Source of the DNA: Frankiales bacterium
Lineage (GTDB): Bacteria; Actinomycetota; Actinomycetes; Mycobacteriales; SCTD01
NCBI GenBank assembly: GCA_025966295.1
Contig: JAOPVD010000125.1
Coordinates: forward strand, 1-10,274
DNA length: 10,274 nucleotides
Direction: 5' to 3'
Shown here: positions 1 to 5,242 of the stretch, piece by piece
Layout of the letters: each line of letters begins with the position of its first letter
Numbering within the stretch: position 1 is the stretch's first letter
The notes under the pieces: generated by a model
What the model saw: the letters and a program-made list of their open reading frames with translations, nothing else
Database searches by the model: none
Told to the model about the DNA's origin: nothing
Program-made: the position numbers and the translations under genes

Positions 1-215
1 CGGCGCTCCCGGGCCACCGCCGCGTCCAGGCGGGCCACCAGCTGGGCCGGCACCTCCGGGGCCGGCAGTGCCGCCAACGCCGCGTCCACCGGGCCGAGGG
101 CGGCCTCCAGCTCGGCCAGGGCGGTCCGGCAGACCGCGCAGTCGGCGAGGTGGTCCGGCCGGGCCTCACCGGCGAGGACGTCGGCCAGCGCGTCGAGGTC
201 GAGGTGCTCGCTCAT
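1..215 (-). CDS. Anti-sigma factor, zinc-finger HC2 type (partial, N-terminal part)
   Basis: The reading frame starts at ATG 215..213 and runs off the left edge, giving about 71 residues beginning MSEHLDLDALAD. It contains His22-x3-Cys26-x2-Cys29 (DHLADCAVC), the zinc-binding signature of ZAS/HC2 anti-sigma factors; His4 may be an additional ligand. The family binds and holds its partner ECF sigma factor in the cytoplasm until a signal releases it. The partner is almost certainly the sigma factor just upstream: the sigma stop and this start share ATGA, so the two are translationally coupled, and a very strong ribosome binding site lies inside the end of the sigma gene. By position it corresponds to M. 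tuberculosis rsmA (Rv3912). I cannot see whether a membrane segment follows, since the C-terminal half is outside the window. Confidence 0.88.
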   Translation of the reverse strand, partial: MSEHLDLDALADVLAGEARPDHLADCAVCRTALAELEAALGPVDAALAALPAPEVPAQLVARLDAAVARER

Positions 216-823
216 GACGGTCCTCCTTCCGGTTCGGCGCGGGTGTTCACAGGTGGGACGGGAGGCCGGTCGTCCGGGTTCCGTAGGTGCCCCAGCGCGA
301 CCGCCAGCCTTGCCCTGCCCCGGAAGCAGCGTGACTTCACGGTGCCGCCAGGTACCCCCAGGACCGTGGCGGCCTCCTCGACGGACAGGCCCTGCAGGTC
401 CACCAGCACGATCGCGGACCGCTGCTCGGCCGGCAGCCCGGCCAGCGCCTGCTCGACCTCGACACCGGTCTCCCGCTCGGCGAGCCGGTCCCGCGGGTCG
501 GCGAGCGGCTCGTCCGGCAGCGGGACGGTGGGGCGGACGGCCCGGCGGCGGGCCCGGTCGAGGCAGGCGTTGACGACGATCCGGTGCAGCCAGGTGCTGA
601 CCCGGGCCTCGCCGCGGTAGCTGCCGGCCGCCCGGAACGCCGACAGACAGGCGTCCTGGACCGCGTCGGCTGCCTCCTCCGGCTCCCCCAGGGTGCGCAG
701 CGCGACGGCCCACATCCGCTGGCGGTGGTGCCGTACCAGGTCATCGAAGGCCTGGGGGTCGCCGGCGACGTGCGCCGCGAGCAGCGCGCGGTCCCGCGCG
801 TCGTGCTCGTCGGCCTCGGTCAC
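212..823 (-). CDS. sigM: ECF RNA polymerase sigma factor, SigM type
   Basis: This is a 203-residue ECF sigma factor with the usual two domains. Region 2 spans about residues 24-95 and includes DAVQDACLSAF (core-RNAP and -10 contacts) and STWLHRIVVNACLDRARRR; region 4 spans about 124-175 and includes the helix-turn-helix ending GTVKSRCFRGRARLA for -35 recognition. The WLHRIVVNACLDR stretch and the gene order (pseudokinase, sigma, anti-sigma) match M. tuberculosis SigM. The start is uncertain: in-frame GTG codons lie at 871, 844 and 823, none with a good ribosome binding site. I prefer 823 because a TANNNT box (TAGCCT, 836..831) would place the transcript start at or next to this GTG, giving a leaderless mRNA, and because homologues begin near here. 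If 871 is used the product has 219 residues and starts 6 bases after the upstream stop. The stop overlaps the anti-sigma start. Confidence 0.93.
   Translation of the reverse strand: MTEADEHDARDRALLAAHVAGDPQAFDDLVRHHRQRMWAVALRTLGEPEEAADAVQDACLSAFRAAGSYRGEARVSTWLHRIVVNACLDRARRRAVRPTVPLPDEPLADPRDRLAERETGVEVEQALAGLPAEQRSAIVLVDLQGLSVEEAATVLGVPGGTVKSRCFRGRARLAVALGHLRNPDDRPPVPPVNTRAEPEGGPS
221..230 (-). promoter_or_regulatory. Strong ribosome binding site for the anti-sigma gene
   Basis: The minus strand reads GGAAGGAGGA, almost perfectly complementary to the 3' end of 16S rRNA, and ends 5 bases before the ATG at 215. It lies inside the last codons of the sigma-factor gene. Together with the 4-base ATGA overlap it suggests that the anti-sigma factor is made at least as efficiently as its sigma partner. 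Confidence 0.85.
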
Positions 824-836
824 GGTGCGGAGGCTA
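824..836 (-). promoter_or_regulatory. Candidate -10 box giving a leaderless sigM transcript
   Basis: The minus strand carries TAGCCT at 836..831, followed by 7 bases and the GTG at 823. This fits the actinobacterial TANNNT -10 consensus with transcription starting at the initiator codon. No convincing -35 element is seen, so the call rests on one hexamer and its spacing. Confidence 0.3.
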
Positions 837-877
837 GTGGTCACCGCCGTGCCGGCGGTGGACCCGCGCACCGCCGG

Positions 878-2371
878 TCAGGTGATGCGGAGCTCGGAGA
901 CGCCGACCCGGAAGCCGTCGGCGTCCCGCGGCAGCGATGTGATCCAGACCAGGACGAAGCGGGCGGTCGTGCCGGGCGCGGGCGTGAGCCGCGCGACCTG
1001 ATCGCCCCGGGTGTCGGCGGCCACCAGGCGCGTGGCGCCCTGGTCCACCGGTGGCGTGTCGCTGACCCGCAGCTCGAGGTGGGAGCCCGGCGCGCTGAAC
1101 CCCACCTGCACGGTGTGCAGCGCCGTCGGCCGGCCCAGGTCCAGCAGCAGCCCGACGCCGGTCTTGAGGCCGCCGAAGGTCGCGGTCCGGTAGCGACTGG
1201 TGGCCCAGGTGGTGCCGGGCACGCCGTCGGTGGCGTTGGGGACCTGGTCCGGGTTCTCCTGGCCGTCGCCGCCGGGGTCGAAGTCGCGGACCCCCGCTTT
1301 GGACAGGTCGACGGCGCGGACCGCCGGGACGCCGGGGGTCGGCGCGTCGGTGGTGCTGACGATGGCGTCGACGCCGTTGCTGCGCCGCGGCAGGTCGCCG
1401 ACGGCCAGGCCCAGCAGCCACCCGGTGATGGCGACGGCGGTGACGAACGCGACCGCACCCGCCCACGGCAACGACCGGCGCAGCCGGGACGGTGCCGCAG
1501 GGACCGCCTCCTCGACCCGCTGCTGGCGTTCCTCGGCCACCGCCGCGTCGGTGGCGTCGGCCAGCGCGGCGGGGGTGCGCAGCGGCGCCAGGGTCGGCCG
1601 CCGGTCCGGTTCGAGCCCGCGCAGGACGACCGAGTCGAGGGCCCGTGGCACCCCGGCCCGCAGCTGCCGGGGGCTCAACGGACGGCCCTCGGCCTGCGGG
1701 GCGTGCGGCAGCGTGCCGGCCGGCTGCGGGGTGCTGCCCGCCGGCCACCGGGCGGTGACCAGCGCGTACAGCACCGCCGCCAGGTCGCGGGTGTCGTCCG
1801 GCGGCCCGCCGGGCTCCTGGCGGTGCACCGCGGCGCCGACCTCGGCGTCGGTGAGGCGGACCCGGCCGGAGCCGGTGACGAGCACGTTGCCGGGGTGCAG
1901 CCGGCCGTGGACCAGCCCGGCTGCGTGGGCGGCGGTGAGGGCGTCGGCTGCCTGGCGCAGTACGTCGGCTGCGTCCGGCGCGGCCAGCCCACCGACCCGG
2001 TTGAGGTGCGCGTCGAGCGCCTCGCCCTCGACCCACTCGCTGATGATGTAGGCGACGTCGTTGCCGCGGCCCTGGCGGGACTCCTGCGCGGCGTCGTAGA
2101 CCCGCACCAACCCGGGGTGGTTCACGGCGCCGGTGCGGACGGCCGCGTCGAGGAACGGCTGGGCGGCCTCGCGGGCGGCCTTGTTGGGCGTCGCGACCAC
2201 CTTCACGGCGACCGGCCGGGCGAGCACCTCATCGCCGGCCCGCCACAGCGTCGTGCGGTCGCCGGCGGCCACCAGCTCGAGCAGCAGGTAGCGGCCGGCC
2301 AGGAGGTCGCCGACCTGGAGCGGACCGGGGGCGTGCGCTGCCGCGCCGGCCGAGCGCTGGTCGGTCGACAC
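878..2371 (-). CDS. Transmembrane pseudokinase with discoidin-like extracellular domain (MviN C-terminal region homologue)
   Basis: This 497-residue protein has a cytoplasmic kinase fold (about residues 24-265), one membrane segment (about 303-324, GAVAFVTAVAITGWLLG) and an extracellular beta-rich domain (about 350-497) resembling F5/8 type C (discoidin) modules. The VAVK lysine is kept (Lys57), but the glycine loop is degraded, the HRD motif reads HGR (155-157, no catalytic Asp) and the DFG site reads DAE (175-177). It is therefore predicted to be inactive, although the loop asparagine (Asn162) remains. In M. tuberculosis the equivalent domains form the C-terminal part of MviN (Rv3910), where the phosphorylated pseudokinase recruits FhaA; a similar regulatory role in peptidoglycan synthesis is inferred. 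Start: GTG 2371, preceded by AAGGAG at good spacing; the frame stays open to 2419 but the ribosome binding site favours 2371. sigM follows after a short gap. Confidence 0.87.
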   Translation of the reverse strand: MSTDQRSAGAAAHAPGPLQVGDLLAGRYLLLELVAAGDRTTLWRAGDEVLARPVAVKVVATPNKAAREAAQPFLDAAVRTGAVNHPGLVRVYDAAQESRQGRGNDVAYIISEWVEGEALDAHLNRVGGLAAPDAADVLRQAADALTAAHAAGLVHGRLHPGNVLVTGSGRVRLTDAEVGAAVHRQEPGGPPDDTRDLAAVLYALVTARWPAGSTPQPAGTLPHAPQAEGRPLSPRQLRAGVPRALDSVVLRGLEPDRRPTLAPLRTPAALADATDAAVAEERQQRVEEAVPAAPSRLRRSLPWAGAVAFVTAVAITGWLLGLAVGDLPRRSNGVDAIVSTTDAPTPGVPAVRAVDLSKAGVRDFDPGGDGQENPDQVPNATDGVPGTTWATSRYRTATFGGLKTGVGLLLDLGRPTALHTVQVGFSAPGSHLELRVSDTPPVDQGATRLVAADTRGDQVARLTPAPGTTARFVLVWITSLPRDADGFRVGVSELRIT

Positions 2372-2375
2372 CTCG

Positions 2376-2381
2376 CTCCTT
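2376..2381 (-). promoter_or_regulatory. Ribosome binding site deciding the pseudokinase start
   Basis: AAGGAG on the minus strand lies 4 bases before GTG 2371..2369. The upstream in-frame codon at 2419 falls inside the loop of a long hairpin and has no such site, so the shorter protein is preferred. Confidence 0.75.
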
Positions 2382-2399
2382 CGCTCCGGCCGAGCGCGA

Positions 2400-2444
2400 C
2401 GAAGGCCCGGTCCCGCCACTGTACGGGCGGGGACCGGGCCTTCG
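2400..2444 (-). terminator. Strong GC-rich hairpin terminator after the NlpC/P60 gene
   Basis: Bases 2400-2417 pair with 2426-2444 as an 18-bp stem with one bulged G and an 8-base loop (ACTGTACG on the plus strand). It begins 8 bases after the hydrolase stop codon. No run of T follows on either strand, so it is a U-less hairpin of the kind common in actinobacteria. It ends about 18 bases before the ribosome binding site of the pseudokinase gene, so any transcript that reads through would carry this hairpin in its leader. Confidence 0.8.
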
Positions 2445-2452
2445 GGGTGGGC

Positions 2453-2905
2453 CTAGAGCCGGCCCACCAGGTAGTTGCCGTTGTAGATCTTGACCAGCTT
2501 CACCACGGTGCCGCTGTGCGGGGAGTGCCACATGTTGCCGTTGCCGGCGTAGATGGCGACGTGGCCGATGCGGCCCGAGCTGTTGCGGAAGAACAGCAGG
2601 TCACCGGGGACCTTCTGGTTCTTGGCGAAGTGGTGCATGCGGGAGTACTGCGCGGCCGCGTTGTGCGGCAGGCTCTTCCCGAAGCGCTTGTACACGTACA
2701 TCGTGTAGCCGCTGCAGTCGAAGCGGCTGGGGCCGGAGGCGCCGTACTTGTACGGGGCGCCCTTGTGCTTGGACGCCTCGGCCGGGACGCGGGAGCGCCA
2801 CGAGCCGGCGTCGGCGGGAGCGGCGGCGCCGACCACCCCGAAGACGGTGACGAGCAGGACAGCGAGCGCGGACACGCGGGAGCGCGCCGTGGCAGGGCGA
2901 GGCAC
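2453..2905 (-). CDS. Secreted NlpC/P60-family peptidoglycan hydrolase
   Basis: The 150-residue product has a Sec signal peptide (residues 1 to about 33, charged start, hydrophobic LAVLLVTVFGVVG, likely cleavage after ADA) followed by one NlpC/P60 catalytic domain. Visible catalytic residues are Cys64 in RFDCSGYTMY, His115 in IGHVAIYAG and probably His127 in NMWHSPHSG; the PGDLLFF strand is also typical. The family cleaves peptide stems of peptidoglycan, usually D-Glu to diamino acid bonds. It is a minimal form, with no LysM, SH3 or coiled-coil targeting domain. The start is GTG 2905, with GGAAGGA (2918..2912) 6 bases upstream. A c-di-AMP riboswitch immediately precedes it, a pairing known for actinobacterial wall hydrolases, and a strong hairpin follows the stop, so this is probably a one-gene transcription unit. 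The exact bond cut cannot be told from sequence. Confidence 0.94.
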   Translation of the reverse strand: MPRPATARSRVSALAVLLVTVFGVVGAAAPADAGSWRSRVPAEASKHKGAPYKYGASGPSRFDCSGYTMYVYKRFGKSLPHNAAAQYSRMHHFAKNQKVPGDLLFFRNSSGRIGHVAIYAGNGNMWHSPHSGTVVKLVKIYNGNYLVGRL

Positions 2906-2911
2906 AGACGA

Positions 2912-2918
2912 TCCTTCC
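2912..2918 (-). promoter_or_regulatory. Ribosome binding site of the NlpC/P60 gene, next to the riboswitch
   Basis: GGAAGGA on the minus strand lies 6 bases before GTG 2905. Only one base separates it from the 3' arm of the riboswitch closing stem (2925..2920). Two riboswitch segments are complementary to it: UCCUUC at 3017..3012 and CCUUCC at 2958..2953. Confidence 0.8.
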
Positions 2919-2919
2919 T

Positions 2920-3055
2920 GACGCCTGCGAGGTGAGCTGTCGGGTTCGGACGGGAAGGTGTCCGGTCAGCGCACGCGCGCTGACTTCACCCCGAGACGGC
3001 CGCTGGCCGTCGAAGGACTGTGGGTCCCCCGCTCCTGTCCCTGATTCGGGTGTCC
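2920..3055 (-). promoter_or_regulatory. Cyclic di-AMP riboswitch (ydaO/yuaA type)
   Basis: Read on the minus strand, this segment carries the conserved blocks of the ydaO class in order: GAAUC near the 5' end, GCGGGGGACCCA (3032-3021), CGGGGUGAA (around 2993-2985), and GAACCCGACAGCU followed by CACCUCGCAGGCG near the 3' end. Two variable hairpins between them are perfect: 2995-3011 (7 bp, 3-base loop) and 2965-2984 (8 bp, 4-base loop). The closing stem is GACACC (3054..3049) with GGCGUC (2925..2920), with one A-G mismatch. The class binds cyclic di-AMP and normally lowers expression; in Streptomyces it controls rpfA and other wall-hydrolase genes. No terminator hairpin lies between the aptamer and the start codon, so translational control or a terminator overlapping the aptamer must be considered. 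Confidence 0.93.
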
Positions 3056-3223
3056 GTGGTGGTCGGGGGACAGGACTCGGCGTTCCGACCGGACGTATGG
3101 GGTTGTTGTGATCACTGCCCGTGATGGGCGTTGGCGCTAGGTTAGCCGCCGGTCAGGCGCGTTCGGAGCAGGAACCGGCCCGCCCGCGTGTTCTGTGTCC
3201 GGTGTCACGGCGCCGCCGCGGTT
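3056..3223 (-). other. Non-coding 5' leader and promoter region of the NlpC/P60 gene
   Basis: I see no gene here. It must hold the promoter of the hydrolase unit. It contains a perfect 8-bp palindrome GTGATCAC (3108-3115), a TANNNT hexamer at 3144..3139, and the sequence UCCUGUCCC (3075..3067, minus strand), which is complementary to GGGACAGGA (3041..3033) inside the riboswitch. No clear terminator for the TadE-like gene is visible downstream of its stop at 3224. Confidence 0.5.
3139..3144 (-). promoter_or_regulatory. Candidate -10 box for the riboswitch-NlpC/P60 transcript
   Basis: TAACCT on the minus strand fits TANNNT and would start the RNA about 80 bases before the aptamer. No good -35 hexamer is found 16-19 bases upstream, so this is only the best candidate in the leader. 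Confidence 0.3.
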
Positions 3224-3607
3224 TCAGGAGAACGGTGCGCCCTCGCCCTGCGCCGTGATGTCGAGGTACTTCTTCAACGAGCCGACACGCACCATCCACA
3301 GCGAGGTGGCGGTGTGCCGCAGCGTCAGCTGCACCTGACCGCCGGGCATCACCAGGAAGTCCGTCGGCAAGATCGTGTCGCCCTCGGCCGCCGCAGCCGC
3401 CGACGCCTGCAGGTAGGCGCTGTTGACGTCCTTGCTGGTCTGGTAGCTGTCGGCCGCCTGCCTGGCGAGCTCGCCGGCCTGGTCGGACGCGTGCACGTGC
3501 GCGACCGCCAGCGAGACGGCGTCGTAGGCCACCACGCCGAACAGCGCGAAGGCCACCACGAGCTTCGTCAGCCAGCCGAGCACGATCGCACCCGAGTCCC
3601 TGTTCAC
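3224..3607 (-). CDS. Small single-pass membrane protein, TadE/TadG-like
   Basis: The 127-residue product starts with a short polar head (NRDSGA), then one membrane segment (about residues 7-33), an Ala-rich helical stretch (about 38-75) and a short beta-rich end including PGGQVQLTLRHTATSLW. This plan (head, hydrophobic helix, alpha region, beta region) is that of TadE/TadG-type pseudopilins and related actinobacterial hypotheticals; no catalytic motif is seen and the function is unknown. No other Tad pilus genes (ATPase, prepilin peptidase, Flp) are in the window, which argues against an active pilus system here. It starts at GTG 3607, 45 bases after the murJ stop, so it could share the murJ transcript. 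GAAAGG directly abuts the start, too close for a normal ribosome binding site, so a later start (for example GTG codon 9) is possible though it would lose the conserved-looking head. Confidence 0.72.
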   Translation of the reverse strand: MNRDSGAIVLGWLTKLVVAFALFGVVAYDAVSLAVAHVHASDQAGELARQAADSYQTSKDVNSAYLQASAAAAAEGDTILPTDFLVMPGGQVQLTLRHTATSLWMVRVGSLKKYLDITAQGEGAPFS

Positions 3608-3652
3608 CCTTTCGGGTTCGGCGTATCGGGCCGTGCGCTTGAGCCGGACGGT

Positions 3653-5242
3653 CTAGCGACCCAGGCGGGCGAGCACCGGGTTGAGCAGCGCGTCCACCTC
3701 GGTGACCCGCACCCGGCGGGCGGCGGCCAGGTAGCCGGCAGCCAGCACGCCGCCGCCGAGCAGCGTGGCCACGGCCGCGCCGGTCGTCCCGGTGCCGAGC
3801 AGCCGCTCCACGACGGTCACGACGGCCAGCGCGCCGAGCGCGGGCAGGGTCGCCGCGAACAGGCAGCGCACCACGGTGCGCAGCACGAAGCCGCGGGGGT
3901 CGCGCGGCACCCGGCGGGCCAGCACCCTGGCGCAGATCGCGACGCCGACGAGGTACGACGCCGACTGCCCGACCGCCAGCCCGACGACCTTCAGGTCGTC
4001 CGGCAGCGTGACGTAGAGCACCACGTCCACGACCACGGTGGTGACGTTGACCCCCAGGTTGACCAGCGCCGGGGTCCGGGTGTCCTGCAGCGCGTAGAAC
4101 GCGCGCAGCTGCAGCTGGTAGGCGCTGAAGGCCACCAGCCCGCAGGCGAACACCGCCAGCAGCGTCCCGATGAAGCGCGCCTCGGCGGGGCTGGTCTCGC
4201 CGTGGCCGAACACGACGGTGCCGATCGACGGGCCGAGCACGACGTAGGCCACCGAGGCGGGCACGATCAGGCTCACGGTCAGGCGCAGCCCACGGTCGAG
4301 CTGCCGGCGCAGCTCGTCGAGCCGGCCGTCGGCTGCCGCGTGGCTCAGCGTCGGCAGCAGGGCGGTGATGACGCTGACCGCGACGACTGCGTGCGGCAGC
4401 TGCCACAGCAGGAACGCATAGGTGTACGACGGGTAGCTGCGGCCCTCGGGGGCGCCGCTGGCCAGCTGCACCACCACCACCAGGACCAGCTGGTTGCACA
4501 GCACGTAGAAGAACGTCCAGCGGGCCAGCCGGGCGGCGTGGCCGAGGCCGGTGCCGCGCAGGTCGAACCGGAGCCGCAGGTGCAGCCCGGTGGCGCGCAG
4601 CGCCGGCAGCAGCGCCACGGTCTGGGCGACGATCCCGAGCGTGACGCCGACCCCGAGGACGAGCACCTGCGTCTCGGTGATGGTGGCGCTGGTGAGCTCG
4701 GCCGGCCCGGGCACGAGCGCGAACACCAGCAGCGTGACGATGACGACGAGGTTGTTGAGCACCGGCGCCCACATCGGCGGCCCGAAGCTGCCGCGGGTGT
4801 TGAGGTAGGCGGCCAGGATCGCGCCCAGCCCGTAGAAGAGCACCTGGGGCAGGAAGAAGCGGGCGAAGGTGACGGCCAGGTCGCGGGTCTGCGCCGGCAC
4901 GTTGGGGTTGGCGTACAGGTCCACGATCTGCGGTGCGAGCACGACCAGCAGGACCGATGCGGCGCCCAGCACCAGCAGGGTGAGGGTCAGCAGCCGCTGG
5001 ACGTAGGCCTCGCCGTCACCGTCCTTGTGGGCGTGCACCAGCAGCGGCACCACGACGCTGGTGAGGATGCCGCCGAGCAGCAGCTCGTAGACGATGTTCG
5101 GCGCGGTGTTGGCGACGTTGAAGGCGAGCGCGACGCCCTTGACGCCGAGCACCGCGGCCAGCACGGCGGTGCGCAGGAACCCGGTCGCGCGCGACACCAC
5201 CGTCCCGACCGCCATGGTCCGGGCCGAGCTCAGCAGGCTCAT
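3653..5242 (-). CDS. murJ: Lipid II flippase MurJ (MviN)
   Basis: This 529-residue integral membrane protein of the MOP exporter superfamily has about 14 hydrophobic segments and the family's N-terminal signature VVSRATGFLRTAVLA (residues 15-29) followed by NVANTAPNIV. MurJ moves lipid II from the inner to the outer face of the cytoplasmic membrane for peptidoglycan synthesis. Arg24 of the E. coli protein is kept at the same number, but by eye the positions of E. coli Asp39 and Arg52 are Leu39 and Tyr52, and the Asp-Arg pair near Arg270 is replaced in YTYAFLLWQLP. The protein ends after the transporter domain; the pseudokinase fused to it in M. tuberculosis is a separate gene here. ATG 5242 overlaps the stop of the DUF6049 gene (ATGA), so the two are coupled. 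The frame stays open upstream, but that is the shadow of the preceding gene. Confidence 0.95.
   Translation of the reverse strand: MSLLSSARTMAVGTVVSRATGFLRTAVLAAVLGVKGVALAFNVANTAPNIVYELLLGGILTSVVVPLLVHAHKDGDGEAYVQRLLTLTLLVLGAASVLLVVLAPQIVDLYANPNVPAQTRDLAVTFARFFLPQVLFYGLGAILAAYLNTRGSFGPPMWAPVLNNLVVIVTLLVFALVPGPAELTSATITETQVLVLGVGVTLGIVAQTVALLPALRATGLHLRLRFDLRGTGLGHAARLARWTFFYVLCNQLVLVVVVQLASGAPEGRSYPSYTYAFLLWQLPHAVVAVSVITALLPTLSHAAADGRLDELRRQLDRGLRLTVSLIVPASVAYVVLGPSIGTVVFGHGETSPAEARFIGTLLAVFACGLVAFSAYQLQLRAFYALQDTRTPALVNLGVNVTTVVVDVVLYVTLPDDLKVVGLAVGQSASYLVGVAICARVLARRVPRDPRGFVLRTVVRCLFAATLPALGALAVVTVVERLLGTGTTGAAVATLLGGGVLAAGYLAAARRVRVTEVDALLNPVLARLGR

Noticed and set aside
584..2935. Very long plus-strand open frame (783 codons) opposite sigM, the pseudokinase and the hydrolase
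   Set aside because: It is the complement of three well-supported minus-strand genes; the product is low-complexity Arg/Gly/Ala/Val/Gln-rich with no recognisable domain, as expected when GC-rich third positions remove stops.
3171..3190. GGAAC motif on the plus strand resembling an ECF-sigma -35 element
   Set aside because: No matching -10 element at suitable spacing and no plus-strand gene follows; expected by chance.
3224..3607. Evidence for a complete Tad/Flp pilus locus
   Set aside because: Only one TadE/TadG-like protein is present; no pilus ATPase, TadB/C platform, prepilin peptidase or Flp pilin is in the window.
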